Source of the DNA: Candidatus Saccharimonadota bacterium
Lineage (GTDB): Bacteria; Patescibacteriota; Saccharimonadia; Saccharimonadales; Saccharimonadaceae
DNA: 55,064 nt
Direction of reading: 5' to 3'
NCBI GenBank assembly: GCA_028289015.1
Contig: JAQGHC010000012.1
Span: 1-55,064 of the forward strand
Part shown: piece by piece, positions 15,801 to 25,100 of the stretch
Layout of the letters: each line of letters opens with the position of its first letter
Numbering within the stretch: position 1 is the stretch's first letter
The notes under the pieces: model-generated
Databases searched by the model: none
What the model was told of the DNA's origin: nothing
Seen by the model: the letters and a program-made list of their open reading frames with translations, nothing else
Position numbers and translations under genes: made by a program

Positions 15801-17088
15801 ATTTGCCACCTAAATACGGCTGCAGGACCGCTGGGATAGCCACCGTTCCATCTTGCCGCTGACCATTTTCAATAATCGCAATCATAATACGACCAAGGGC
15901 AAATGCCGTCGCATCGTTTGTATGTACTAGTTCAAGGTCACCGTTTTCGCGGCGAACCCGAGTCTTTAGGCGGCGCGATTGGTAGTCAGTCATGTAGTCC
16001 GCGGTGTGAGTCTCGCGGTATCTATCTTGTCCGGGCAGCCACGCTTCCATGTCAATCCCACGCGCATTCGGCTTGCCAATATCAACGGTACATTTTTGAA
16101 TCACCTGGTAAGGTAATTCCAATGACGCAAGCAAATACTCTTGAATCGCAACAAATAACATATGCTCTTTCAAACCATCATCACCTATTGTAAAGCTCTC
16201 CATTTCAAGCTTGTCGAACTGGTGCATACGCAAGATACCTTCCATATCCTTTCCGTACGTTCCCGCTTCACGGCGGAAGCTTGTCGCGTATCCAAGGTAG
16301 CGAAGAGGCAATTGCTTTTCGTCAAAAATTTCATCGGCGTGCATACTGCCTAAGACATGCTCGGCGCTTCCCTGTAGCCAAAGATCATCATCCTCTAATT
16401 TGTAACGGTCGTCACGCGGCTCAAGCCTGTCCATCGCATCGTACAAATCTGTTCGGATCATAAGTGGCGGTAGAATTGGCGTAAATGGCTTAAGTGAAAC
16501 ATTTAAGCCGGCAGCCTGTGCAATCTCTTGCAGTCTACCCTCGTCACCGAGCGTATTAATGACATATTGAATGATAGCAAATTGCAATTTAACAAGATCG
16601 CCTTTGATATACGCAAAACGACTGCCCGCCACTTTCGCGGCACGCTCTTTATCAATCCAATCGCGCTGTTCGGCTATTTCGTAATGATTGCGCGGGCTAA
16701 AGTCAAACACTGGCTTTTCGCCTACTACTTTCGCAATGACATTTTCGTCTTCCGTCGCACCGACTGGCACGTCGTCTGCCGCCATATTTGGGACTAGTTT
16801 TAATAAACGCGTAAATGATTCGTCAGCTTCTTTTAGCGCACCCTCGATCTCGCCTAGCCGCTCTTTAAGCGCCTTCCCTTCGGCAACCAATTCGTCCGAC
16901 GGCCGGCCGCCTTTCATTTTCGAAGAAATGACATTACGTTTTTCGCGAAGCTCATCTGCAGATTGCTGCAACTCACGCTTGGATTTATCCCATCGAAGCA
17001 GCTCGTCAATCGAAACGTCATAGCCTTTGCGCTTGGCGTTTTCCTGAACTTCAGTGGGGTGCGTACGAATAAAACGAATATCTAACAT
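15790..17088 (-). CDS. serS: Seryl-tRNA synthetase
   Basis: 432 aa class II synthetase charging tRNA-Ser. An N-terminal coiled-coil tRNA-binding arm (about 30-105) is followed by the catalytic core with motif 2 LRYLGYATSFRREAGTYGKDMEGILRMHQFDKLE and motif 3 near the end (NDATAFALGRIMIAIIENGQ). TACAAT ends 6 nt before the ATG (17100-17095), so the mRNA is probably leaderless; AAGG also lies within this gap. Confidence 0.95.
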   Translation of the reverse strand: MLDIRFIRTHPTEVQENAKRKGYDVSIDELLRWDKSKRELQQSADELREKRNVISSKMKGGRPSDELVAEGKALKERLGEIEGALKEADESFTRLLKLVPNMAADDVPVGATEDENVIAKVVGEKPVFDFSPRNHYEIAEQRDWIDKERAAKVAGSRFAYIKGDLVKLQFAIIQYVINTLGDEGRLQEIAQAAGLNVSLKPFTPILPPLMIRTDLYDAMDRLEPRDDRYKLEDDDLWLQGSAEHVLGSMHADEIFDEKQLPLRYLGYATSFRREAGTYGKDMEGILRMHQFDKLEMESFTIGDDGLKEHMLFVAIQEYLLASLELPYQVIQKCTVDIGKPNARGIDMEAWLPGQDRYRETHTADYMTDYQSRRLKTRVRRENGDLELVHTNDATAFALGRIMIAIIENGQRQDGTVAIPAVLQPYLGGKFIL

Positions 17089-17136
17089 GGCCTTATTGTA
17101 TCACTCAGTTTACACCGAGGGTAGCCTACAATAAAC

Positions 17137-18423
17137 TTATTCGGTACGCAGCGCTTCAATCGGGTCAAGTTTTGCTGCTTTGCGCGCCGGCAACATGCCT
17201 GCCGCCACCGAAACGATCATCAAGCCGATAATTACTCCTGCAGCCGCAATCGGACTAAAGATCAACAAGTTAATGTCACCCAAGCTGAGCGCTTCGCTTA
17301 TAAATGGATTAGCAATAACGCCAGCAATCACCGCCATACCCGACCCTATTACTCCACCCAAAAATCCAACCCATGCCGCCTCGTAACGAAATAGACGACC
17401 GACATCTCGCTGACGCATTCCAAGCGCTTTCATCAGCCCAATTTGCTGCGTGCGCTCAAGAACGCTTATGTACTGAGTGTTGATAATTCCAAAAATAGAA
17501 GTCAATACCGCAAGCGCACCAAACCCAAGCAGAATTCCCTGCAAGACATTAATAAACGTGTTCAGCGTGCCTAGTACATCTTTCGCCGTCTGCGCCTCGT
17601 ACCCCATCCTTGCTAATTCCGTTTTTACAGTTTCAGCAGCGTCGGGATCGTTCACTCTGACCGATGCAAGCGCAAAATTACCATAATCACGTGTATCTTT
17701 ACTGACATAATCGTATAAATTCTTTGCTGCCTCATTTGATAAAAGAAGCGTACTTTGCGCACGCAACGCCAAACCAGATTTATCACTTACAGCTTTCACT
17801 TTATACGTAAATGTCTCCATCTCAGGGCTGGTGGCAAATGAAGATAACCGCTCCGCGACAATATCGACAGTCTTACCAATTGCCGCTTGGTCACTCGCAA
17901 ACCCAAGTGCCTTGACGTATTCCTGCGTAAGAACAATCTCATCAGTTGAAAGATTGCTATTCGCGCCACCGGCCACATACTTTAATTTTACACTGGGACT
18001 GAATGTACTGATCGGAGCGACGTATTTATCTTGGCCAGTGCGAGTAATGTATTTTACAGACGGACTATAATTCGGGGCGACACTTTCAACATTTTTTACC
18101 GCAACTATACGAGTGATATCATTATTGTTCAAGAATGACGCGGGAAAAAACGGGTTTGCAGAAGCCGCACCTGCCGATGATATGTCGGTATATTTCTGCG
18201 GCCCTTCCTGTTGCTGTTCGGGTGCTTTTGTCACGCTTAGCTCATTGACATCAGTGTTCGCACTGACGATTGCATCCGTATACGCTCGCCCACCAGCACC
18301 AGCGGCAAATGACAGTGTAATCGTAAATGCACCGACGCCGATCGCCAAGCTTGTAAGAAGCGTGCGCGCTTTTGCCTGGCGTAAACTGCGCCCCGCTCTC
18401 TGAATCGTATCCCGCATTTTCAT
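17137..18423 (-). CDS. MacB/FtsX-type ABC transporter permease
   Basis: 428 aa. An N-terminal TM (LLTSLAIGVGAFTITLSFAAGAG) is followed by a large extracytoplasmic MacB-PCD-like domain (about 50-290) and three C-terminal TMs with ERTQQIGLMKALGMRQRDV, the FtsX-family coupling loop. It forms a type VII mechanotransmission exporter with the ATPase encoded just upstream; the two genes overlap by 4 nt (ATGA). Substrates of such pairs include peptides, lipoproteins and drugs; here unknown. Confidence 0.88.
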   Translation of the reverse strand: MKMRDTIQRAGRSLRQAKARTLLTSLAIGVGAFTITLSFAAGAGGRAYTDAIVSANTDVNELSVTKAPEQQQEGPQKYTDISSAGAASANPFFPASFLNNNDITRIVAVKNVESVAPNYSPSVKYITRTGQDKYVAPISTFSPSVKLKYVAGGANSNLSTDEIVLTQEYVKALGFASDQAAIGKTVDIVAERLSSFATSPEMETFTYKVKAVSDKSGLALRAQSTLLLSNEAAKNLYDYVSKDTRDYGNFALASVRVNDPDAAETVKTELARMGYEAQTAKDVLGTLNTFINVLQGILLGFGALAVLTSIFGIINTQYISVLERTQQIGLMKALGMRQRDVGRLFRYEAAWVGFLGGVIGSGMAVIAGVIANPFISEALSLGDINLLIFSPIAAAGVIIGLMIVSVAAGMLPARKAAKLDPIEALRTE

Positions 18424-19145
18424 AGTTGAATTTTCCTTGCTACCGGACGGTGAGCGATTACTGGTTGTTGCGATTCAATGATTGATTCGATAGTGCCATC
18501 TTTAATCCGTATTTGAATATCACATTTCTTTGCCAGGTCAGGATCGTGTGTGACGATAATTAACGTGCTGCCACTTTTTTTATTGTAGCCAAATAATAAA
18601 TCCTCAATCTTTTCACCAGTCGCACTGTCTAAATTTCCCGTCGGCTCGTCGGCAAACAAAACCCGCGGGCTATTAACGATTGCTCGCGCAACAGCTAACC
18701 GCTGTTTTTGTCCACCGGATAAATCTCTAGCACGTGACTTAATCTTATCCAATAACTCGACCGATTCCAATGTTTTCTCAATCATGCCGCGACGCTGCCT
18801 GACCGGTGTTTGCGCAATTTCGAGCGGTAAACTAACGTTATCGTAGCAACTTTCATTAGCTTGGACAAAAAAACTCTGAAATATGAAGCTCATTTTTGTT
18901 GAGCGAAATATATCTACTTCTTTTTGTTTCAACTGTAAAATGTCTTGCCCATCGATAATCACTTCGCCAACACCAGGTCTATCAAGCCCGCTCATGACAT
19001 GCATGAGCGTACTTTTACCGCTGCCCGATTTGCCAAGGATCGCGACGCTTGCGCCGTCTGGAACAGTAAAATTGACATTGTCGAGTGCCGTGAATGTCGT
19101 ATGTTTTTTGCCATACGTTTTTGTTACATTTCTTACTTCGATCAC
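18420..19145 (-). CDS. ABC transporter ATP-binding protein (LolD/MacB type)
   Basis: 241 aa. Walker A is GKSGSGKST, the Q-loop FIFQSFFVQ, signature LSGGQKQR, Walker B LFADEPTGN, H-loop TH. It partners with the MacB-type permease that overlaps it. A GAGGAG site lies 9 nt before GTG 19145 but only 3 nt before an upstream TTG (19151), so GTG is the better start. TATAAT lies just before that site. Confidence 0.9.
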   Translation of the reverse strand: MIEVRNVTKTYGKKHTTFTALDNVNFTVPDGASVAILGKSGSGKSTLMHVMSGLDRPGVGEVIIDGQDILQLKQKEVDIFRSTKMSFIFQSFFVQANESCYDNVSLPLEIAQTPVRQRRGMIEKTLESVELLDKIKSRARDLSGGQKQRLAVARAIVNSPRVLFADEPTGNLDSATGEKIEDLLFGYNKKSGSTLIIVTHDPDLAKKCDIQIRIKDGTIESIIESQQPVIAHRPVARKIQL

Positions 19146-19274
19146 GCGCAACCACTCCTCGGATTCATTATAATTACTTTACTCACTATAGCATTGAAAA
19201 CGATTATGTTTTCTACTTTATCGTTTGTAGGTCTGACTTCGGGGACACACAACGACATAATATGATATCCACTA

Positions 19275-21602
19275 CTATCTGCCGCGTCGGCGATCATATT
19301 TGCGCTTATGCTGCGGTCGCCATGAGCGACGACTGGGTTGATCAGCATGACGATCGCTATCTTTGCGGTGTGCACCTAATTTTGCCATAAAGACGTCGCC
19401 TAAATATGTCTGCATTTTTCCCACCTTCACCAGATCTTCACGCTGATAATCACTCAGCTCTTCAACGGATATCGCCTTACCAACAATCGCGCGGACTTTT
19501 TGCTGAATCTGGCGCAAAGGAATCATAGGTATTCGCCGATTATAGCCACGCTGCAGATACCGACGTTCCGTCTCTAACTGTTCATATATCCAGGTACCAT
19601 ACATTTCGCTAAATAGCCGCTTGTCACGCGCAGTTCGCTGTGTCACCGGCACACCACCGCCTTCGATAGTGCGGCCATTAAATCGCACAAGCTGGCGAGT
19701 CGCCAAGACCCCGCGCTGACTGTCAAAATATGTCTTTCCTTGGCGAACACTAAATAGGTGCGGCGCTAACGCCTGCAACCATTTCGGGTTCACATCAGTA
19801 ATTCCCTGAACCAGATGTAGCGTTTCAAGATCGCCTTTTTGTGTCTGAATTTGTAAGTCAAACGGCGTACCGGCGACTAATTTTGGATTAGCAACAACAG
19901 TACTGCTTGATAGTTCGCGTTTCTTTTTTGTCGTTAAGTGAATTGCCGATCCGTCACCTTCTATTAACCATAGCTGGTCAATTTGACCAGCTATGATACA
20001 TTGCAATAGTCTTTCTACCTCCCCTGACTCCACTGGCGTCAGCGCACTTCCGTCTAACCCTAAATCGCGGTGCAGGCGCCCCATCACTTCACCTGCCTTA
20101 TCGATATTCTTGCCGATAATACCGAGTTCTTCGTACATCTCAGGGTCGATATCCGGTATCGCCAGATAGACATCGTACTGCGCGATCAAATCAGAGCGCG
20201 TCTGTTTGGTATACCTGCGCCACCCGCTATGCCGCGTCCCACCCTTCACAATTCCGCCAATCTCTTGGATAGCTATAATCGCCGCCAGTTTTACCTGCAG
20301 GGGGGCGTCATACTGCGACACCTCAACAAGCATTCGTGCATAATTTGACTCGACAGGAAAGCGCTCCATCTGTCGACCAATACTTGTTACTTCTCCTGTC
20401 CTGGTTAATGCGCCTAAGTTCACCAATGTCTGCTTTGCGGATCTAATCGCCCGCTTGCTTGGGTCATGATAAAAATTTAATTCTTCTATATCTATACCGA
20501 CATTTGCCAACCTCAGCGTCAAGCGATCGATATGCTTTCGCAGGATTTCTGGTATAGCGTATTCGGGGCGGTCATCAAACGCCAGGCAGGGCATTTCATC
20601 AAGAGGGGCTAATATATATTCGCCTGCTTTCGTACGACCAGCACGGCCGGCACGCTGCAAGCAATCTGCTTGTGAGATTTGCGAGATAAACAAGCCCTCG
20701 ACGCCGTTCTGCACTTCACTTCTACGTGCTAATCCCGAATCGATAACTACATCGATGTCGTCTATCGTGACGCTGGTCTGGGCAATGTTCGTCGATAAGA
20801 TGATTTTTCCGTTTGGATAATTCGCAAATGCCTGTTGCTGAGCGGACGCCTCCAACTGGCTATGGAGTGGAATGATCGGCACACCAGCGCCTGCTGCATT
20901 TTTCTTTAGTGCGTAGGCCAGACTTTCAATTTCTGCTTTTCCAGGTAGAAAAACAAGCATGTTGCTATTACCCGTATCGAGTTTTTGTACAATCTCTGTC
21001 AGCACGTCCTTACCTACTCGCTTAGTAACTTCAAAGCTGCGGCCCGGGACCGAAATCGTTGCTGCGCCGTTAAAATAAGCGGCAAGCGCATCAACTTCGA
21101 TGGTTGCGCTCATGATGACAACTTTGAATCTTGGTTCTTCTTGGCAACGTTTTTTTGCCCACGCAACTAAGACCTCCATATTCTCATTCCATTCATGCAC
21201 CTCATCTAGTACCAGAACCTGGCGGTCATTCGTACCGCTGCCTGTAATTTCACGCACCAATTGTAATCCGTCCGTACAGTACAAAATTGCCGTATCCGGT
21301 CCATCATCCCGTTCATGTGCCGTCCGATACCCAATTAAATTATCACCGTCTTTGCCAGTCCGCAGTGCCCATTCTTCGCGGACGCGTCGTGAAAGATTGC
21401 GAGCCGCAAGAATACGCGGCTGGGTTACTATCACTTTTTGATACCCATGATCGGCAAGATATTGCGGCACCTGGGTGCTTTTTCCAGCACCAGTTTCAGC
21501 CGTGATGATGGTTACCTGATTGGAATCTACGGCAGACAAAATCATATCCTGGTAGTCAAACACCGGTAGCTCATCTGTGAAACTTGATGTATGTAGTGTC
21601 AT
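19275..21602 (-). CDS. DEAH-box ATP-dependent RNA helicase (HrpA/HrpB-like)
   Basis: 775 aa. Helicase motifs in order: I AETGAGKSTQVPQYL, II LDEVHEWNENM (DEVH), III MSATIE, IV LVFLPGKAEIE, V STNIAQTSVTIDDIDVVIDSG, VI QRAGRAGR. A winged-helix/ratchet region and an OB-like C-terminal part follow, with a basic tail (RRSWRPQHKRKYDRRRGR). It likely remodels structured RNA, possibly rRNA or mRNA. ATG 21602 is chosen over 21620 because TACAAT ends 6 nt before it. Confidence 0.88.
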   Translation of the reverse strand: MTLHTSSFTDELPVFDYQDMILSAVDSNQVTIITAETGAGKSTQVPQYLADHGYQKVIVTQPRILAARNLSRRVREEWALRTGKDGDNLIGYRTAHERDDGPDTAILYCTDGLQLVREITGSGTNDRQVLVLDEVHEWNENMEVLVAWAKKRCQEEPRFKVVIMSATIEVDALAAYFNGAATISVPGRSFEVTKRVGKDVLTEIVQKLDTGNSNMLVFLPGKAEIESLAYALKKNAAGAGVPIIPLHSQLEASAQQQAFANYPNGKIILSTNIAQTSVTIDDIDVVIDSGLARRSEVQNGVEGLFISQISQADCLQRAGRAGRTKAGEYILAPLDEMPCLAFDDRPEYAIPEILRKHIDRLTLRLANVGIDIEELNFYHDPSKRAIRSAKQTLVNLGALTRTGEVTSIGRQMERFPVESNYARMLVEVSQYDAPLQVKLAAIIAIQEIGGIVKGGTRHSGWRRYTKQTRSDLIAQYDVYLAIPDIDPEMYEELGIIGKNIDKAGEVMGRLHRDLGLDGSALTPVESGEVERLLQCIIAGQIDQLWLIEGDGSAIHLTTKKKRELSSSTVVANPKLVAGTPFDLQIQTQKGDLETLHLVQGITDVNPKWLQALAPHLFSVRQGKTYFDSQRGVLATRQLVRFNGRTIEGGGVPVTQRTARDKRLFSEMYGTWIYEQLETERRYLQRGYNRRIPMIPLRQIQQKVRAIVGKAISVEELSDYQREDLVKVGKMQTYLGDVFMAKLGAHRKDSDRHADQPSRRSWRPQHKRKYDRRRGR

Positions 21603-21635
21603 ATTTCTATTGTACCGCATATGATTAAAAAATAA

Positions 21636-21674
21636 TTAGCACTCTTGACTAATGAGTGCCAACATCTTTATACT
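21636..21674 (+). promoter_or_regulatory. CIRCE operator overlapping the hsp20 promoter
   Basis: TTAGCACTC-N9-GAGTGCCAA (21636-21662) matches the HrcA operator CIRCE (TTAGCACTC-N9-GAGTGCTAA) with one mismatch. The 9-nt spacer contains the -35 TTGACT (21645-21650); 18 nt on is the -10 TATACT (21669-21674). A bound HrcA repressor would block the -35. hrcA itself is not in the window. Confidence 0.9.
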
Positions 21675-21742
21675 AATAGTAGAAGCGATTATAGCTTCTC
21701 TCGGGCGTTATTTTTAACCATTTAACGAAAGGAGAAAATATA

Positions 21743-22180
21743 ATGAACAAACTTATGAGATACGACCCTTTTACAGAGCTAAATGCGCTGCAAAAACAAT
21801 TTTTTGGCGATGATCCGCTTTCGCCGTTCAAAGGTGTCAACATCCCCACAACCGACGTCTACACTAACGAAGACAACCAATTGATTGTCGAAGCGCACCT
21901 GCCAAACTTTAACCAAGAAGACGTCGACATACAAGTTGATGACGGCGCGCTCATCATTCAAGCGGCCCGTCACGAAAAAGAAGAAGACAAGAGCAAAAAA
22001 TATGTCGTTCGTGAAAGTAGCAGCAGTTTCTACCGCCGCATACAACTACCTGAACGCGCAGACATAAACAAGGTACGGGCAAACCTGGATGATGGCGTCC
22101 TTAAGGTGGCGGTGCCGCTTACTCCGTTACCTGAACCTAAAAAGGTTGCTATCGAAAGCAAGTCGCGTAAAAAGGTGTAA
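21743..22180 (+). CDS. Small heat shock protein, Hsp20/alpha-crystallin family
   Basis: 145 aa. The alpha-crystallin domain (about 38-130) includes PTTDVYTNEDNQLIVEAHLPNF, and the DGVLKVAVPL beta-strand precedes the C-terminal tail with the dimer-docking PL-T-P-L pattern. It is an ATP-independent holdase. An AAAGGAG site lies upstream and expression is likely under HrcA/CIRCE heat-shock control. The leader is about 60 nt. Confidence 0.95.
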   Translation: MNKLMRYDPFTELNALQKQFFGDDPLSPFKGVNIPTTDVYTNEDNQLIVEAHLPNFNQEDVDIQVDDGALIIQAARHEKEEDKSKKYVVRESSSSFYRRIQLPERADINKVRANLDDGVLKVAVPLTPLPEPKKVAIESKSRKKV

Positions 22181-22188
22181 CGTCCGAT

Positions 22189-22214
22189 AAAAGATGCCCT
22201 TCTGGGCATCTTTT
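22189..22214 (+). terminator. Rho-independent terminator after hsp20
   Basis: A perfect 11-bp stem AAAAGATGCCC/GGGCATCTTTT (22189-22199 with 22204-22214) with a TTCT loop, 8 nt past the stop. Confidence 0.92.
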
Positions 22215-22296
22215 ACATCAGCATGCTTCATGATTGACTTTTTATACCTATTATGCTTAAATTGTATTATAAAAGCCTTTCAAAGGAAAAATTAAA

Positions 22297-22560
22297 ATGT
22301 CAGTACTAGAAAAAAATTCACCACCAACCATACAGCCTGAACGGCCTAATTTAACAGATGTTCAAGTTTACTTAGCGCGCACTGGCGCAGCTGAAGAAGC
22401 CAAACAAGCGCACCGTTCCAAATATGCGCATGAGCATTTTACGGACCGCCATATTGAGACGATGTTAAATCAGGATGCTGAATTACAACTTGGCATTATC
22501 GCACTATCTGCCTCCGCTTCATCAAGTCCTGAATTCACGATTCCAACAGGCGATAACTAG
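22297..22560 (+). CDS. Hypothetical 87-aa protein
   Basis: An AAAGGA site and an A/T-rich upstream region support translation from ATG 22297. The protein opens with a Pro-rich stretch, then a helical charged middle (ARTGAAEEAKQAHRSKYAHEHFTDRHIETML) and a Ser-rich C-terminal end. It has no signal peptide, no TM and no Cys. The family is not recognised. A separate DUF5663 gene follows 70 nt downstream. Confidence 0.6.
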   Translation: MSVLEKNSPPTIQPERPNLTDVQVYLARTGAAEEAKQAHRSKYAHEHFTDRHIETMLNQDAELQLGIIALSASASSSPEFTIPTGDN

Positions 22561-22630
22561 AACTCTCCATTAGAAGTCGCTATACTAAACATATCATTTA
22601 AACAATTAAACAATCGAGTTATTTATCTAC

Positions 22631-22927
22631 ATGCAACCACAATACATCACACAAAGCACACTAGAAACACTTGGCATTGACCTGTCTGGCGAAGATGTCG
22701 ATGCCCTTTTGGACGATCTAAACGAAACCCTCCAAGAGCGCGTTGGGACAGAAATCGCTCAATCACTTCAAGAGGAGCAACTAAAAGAATTAGCCGATCT
22801 GCAAGAATCAGCCACTGAAACAGAAATTGGCACATGGCTACAGAAGAATGTTCCTGACATGCAACAGATTATTCAAAACGAAATCGATATCCTTATCGGT
22901 GAGATTGTTGAAGAAGAAGAGGAGTGA
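22631..22927 (+). CDS. DUF5663 domain protein
   Basis: 98 aa, highly acidic. The pattern LGIDLSGEDVDALLDDLNETLQERVGTEI, then LQEEQLKELADLQ, resembles the DUF5663 domain, which to my knowledge is common in Patescibacteria and has no known function. The protein is helical and ends in EEEEE. It stops with TGA, directly showing TGA use as a stop. No ribosome binding site is visible; TATACT at about 22579 would give a leader of about 45 nt. Confidence 0.7.
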   Translation: MQPQYITQSTLETLGIDLSGEDVDALLDDLNETLQERVGTEIAQSLQEEQLKELADLQESATETEIGTWLQKNVPDMQQIIQNEIDILIGEIVEEEEE

Positions 22928-22932
22928 GCCCT

Positions 22933-22976
22933 ACTAACTAAAAAAGACTCGGCGACGCGAGTCTTTTTTAGTTAGT
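22933..22976. terminator. Bidirectional terminator between the DUF5663 gene and lysS
   Basis: A perfect 19-bp stem (22933-22951 with 22958-22976) with a 6-nt GCGACG loop, and runs of six A and six T inside the stem, so it works in both directions. The lysS stop codon (22972-22974) lies within the right arm. Confidence 0.92.
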
Positions 22977-24474
22977 CGAGATGTACTTCTGGATATATCT
23001 CACGAGTCGTATTGTCGTATTCCGTTCGCAGTTGCGGAAATGGCACACCTTCGCGAGCAGTCACACCTTCAAAAATCCAAAATACACGCTCGCTATAACC
23101 CCAGCCGCAGGCAGGTGGCATGCCGTATTCGAGCATTTCTACAAAGTCGATATCAAGCATCATCGCCTCATCATCACCAGCTTCACGCATCTGCTGCTGC
23201 TCAACAAAACGATTCAACTGATCGATCGGATCATTTAATTCAGAAAAGCCGTTGCCAAGCTCTGAACCGGCCATGACAGGCTGGAAACGTTGAACGGTTT
23301 GATCATTATCAGGGTTCGACTTAGCAAGCGGACTAATGAACTTCGGTGTGTTAATTAACCAGACCGGACCAGCGACATCCTTGCGAATATTTTTCCACAA
23401 CTTATCAATACCACGAGCACGGTTTTCAGTTTGCTCTACTTCTAGTTTGTTGTCAGCCAGCGCCTGTTTAACATCCTCGAGTGAAGACTTGTAAACATCA
23501 ATGCCATAGTGCTCATTGATGACCGTCGCATAATCCCACACTTCCCAATCGCCACTCATATCAACGTCAAAATTATTTAACTTAAATTGTAGTGTATCAA
23601 ATGTTTGTTCAAGGACATACTTATACATCCCTTCCATAAATTTCATACCGTCCTGCCAGTTGGCATATGCCCAGTACCATTCCATTGCAATGTGCTCTGG
23701 TAGATGCTCGTCGCTGTAATTCTCGTTACGGAATCGTGGCCCTAGGTCATATACCTTTTCAAATCCAGCCCCGATAAGGCGCTTAAGCGGGAGCTCGTGG
23801 CTTATGCGCAGGTAAAAATCCTGATCTAACGCGTCCATGTGCGTCACAAACGGATTGGCGTCTGCGCCACCAGTCGTATGCTCTAAAACAGGAATGTTGA
23901 TCTCAAGAAAGTCATTTTGATTAAGATAGTCGCGTGTTGCCTGCCAAAACTTTGAACGACGAACAAAACGATCACGAACATCCTGGTTGACGTTCATATC
24001 GACGTAGCGACGTCGTAACCGCTCTTCTTTATTAGTTAGTTCCGTCGGCATAGGACGCAAAGATTTTGTCAGTAAACGAAGCGTATTACCGGCCACGGAT
24101 ATTTCACCTGTTTGTGTTTTGATAACCGGACCGGTTGCTTCAATAAAATCACCCGTATCAAGCAATGGTAGTTCTTTCATCCCAATCACACCGCTTGCGC
24201 CGTCAAGCGCAGCCACCTCGCCTGCGCGAAGGAATAGCTGCACCTGCCCACTGAAGTCTTTGATGACAATAAATGCTAGTTTACCAAACTTACGAATACT
24301 CGTAATACGCCCAGCAACAGTAACAACCTGGCCTTCTAATTGATCAAACTGGGGGGCAATTTGACCGGCATGGTGCGTGCGGCAGCTTTCGGCAGGAAAG
24401 GGATTAACGCCGAGCGCCTTTAGTTCATCTAGTTTACGTAGTCGCTCATCGCGGTAATCTTGTAGTGTTGCCAT
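22972..24474 (-). CDS. lysS: Lysyl-tRNA synthetase, class II
   Basis: 500 aa. An N-terminal OB fold for the anticodon (about 50-150) is followed by the class II core: motif 1 around EINIPVLEHTTGGADANPF, motif 2 FRNENYSDEHLPEHIAMEWYW and motif 3 MPPACGWGYSERVFWIFEG. A TATACT -10 ends 9 nt before the ATG (24489-24484) with no ribosome binding site, so the mRNA is near-leaderless. The sequence next to the ATG (ACAGATATG) resembles that of the 1112 and rpmE starts. Confidence 0.96.
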   Translation of the reverse strand: MATLQDYRDERLRKLDELKALGVNPFPAESCRTHHAGQIAPQFDQLEGQVVTVAGRITSIRKFGKLAFIVIKDFSGQVQLFLRAGEVAALDGASGVIGMKELPLLDTGDFIEATGPVIKTQTGEISVAGNTLRLLTKSLRPMPTELTNKEERLRRRYVDMNVNQDVRDRFVRRSKFWQATRDYLNQNDFLEINIPVLEHTTGGADANPFVTHMDALDQDFYLRISHELPLKRLIGAGFEKVYDLGPRFRNENYSDEHLPEHIAMEWYWAYANWQDGMKFMEGMYKYVLEQTFDTLQFKLNNFDVDMSGDWEVWDYATVINEHYGIDVYKSSLEDVKQALADNKLEVEQTENRARGIDKLWKNIRKDVAGPVWLINTPKFISPLAKSNPDNDQTVQRFQPVMAGSELGNGFSELNDPIDQLNRFVEQQQMREAGDDEAMMLDIDFVEMLEYGMPPACGWGYSERVFWIFEGVTAREGVPFPQLRTEYDNTTREIYPEVHLD

Positions 24475-24512
24475 ATCTGTTACAGTATACCGTATTTGTT
24501 TAAAATTAAAAA

Positions 24513-24532
24513 CTCGTCCGGTGTCGAACGAG
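24513..24532 (-). terminator. Weak terminator after greA
   Basis: CTCGT/ACGAG (24513-24517 with 24528-24532) with a 10-nt loop, followed on the minus strand by TTTTTAATTTT. The stem is short, but its location between greA and lysS and the T-tract support it. Confidence 0.5.
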
Positions 24533-24555
24533 CTTTGAGATGTATGTTGCTATGA

Positions 24556-25011
24556 TTAGCCAATGTTAACAATTTTATAGCTGATCTCGCCCTTTTGAGT
24601 GCTGATCGTTGCGCTATCGCCAACTTTTTTACCCATTAGCGCTTCGCCAAGTGGTGACTCATTGCTGATTTTGCCCTCTAGCGGATTAGCTTCGACAGGA
24701 CCAACGACAGAATAAGTCGTCGTTTTTTTACCCGATTGTAGTTCTACCTTGCTGCCAAGAATAACTTTTGAGCTTTTTGCCGCTTTAATAAGTTCAGCGT
24801 TCAATAAGATATCTTCGATTTCAGCAACGCGACTCTCAACAAGACCCTGCTCTTCACGAGCGCTGTCGTATTCAGCATTTTCACTAAGGTCACCGAAATC
24901 ACGTGCTTCTGCAATCTTATCTGCAATCGCACCACGGCGACCGACTAGTTCAGCAAGTTCTGCTTCGAGTTCTCGTTTACCTTCATCGGTAATTTGATAC
25001 ATTTTTTTCAT
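24556..25011 (-). CDS. greA: Transcription elongation factor GreA
   Basis: 151 aa. The N-terminal coiled coil ends in the acidic tip ARDFGDLSENAEYDSAREEQ, which enters the RNA polymerase secondary channel to rescue backtracked complexes. The C-terminal globular domain carries SPLGEALMGKKVGD. AGGA lies 9 nt upstream and TATAAT further up, so it has its own promoter in the gap after proS. Confidence 0.96.
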   Translation of the reverse strand: MKKMYQITDEGKRELEAELAELVGRRGAIADKIAEARDFGDLSENAEYDSAREEQGLVESRVAEIEDILLNAELIKAAKSSKVILGSKVELQSGKKTTTYSVVGPVEANPLEGKISNESPLGEALMGKKVGDSATISTQKGEISYKIVNIG

Positions 25012-25058
25012 ACGTCTATTCCTCTAATTCACATTATATAGGGGTTTAAATAAATTTT

Positions 25059-25080
25059 ATTACGCTACATATAGCGTAAT
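25059..25080 (-). terminator. Probable terminator after proS
   Basis: A perfect 9-bp stem ATTACGCTA/TAGCGTAAT (25059-25067 with 25072-25080) with a 4-nt loop, followed on the minus strand by AAAATTTATTT. The T-tract is imperfect. Confidence 0.6.
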
Positions 25081-25100
25081 GCCCCTGAAGTTTTTTACAG

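Noticed and set aside
22900-22927. UGA recoded to Gly, as in Gracilibacteria/SR1
   Set aside because: The DUF5663 gene ends in TGA at the expected place, right before a terminator, and RF2 (UGA-specific) is encoded.
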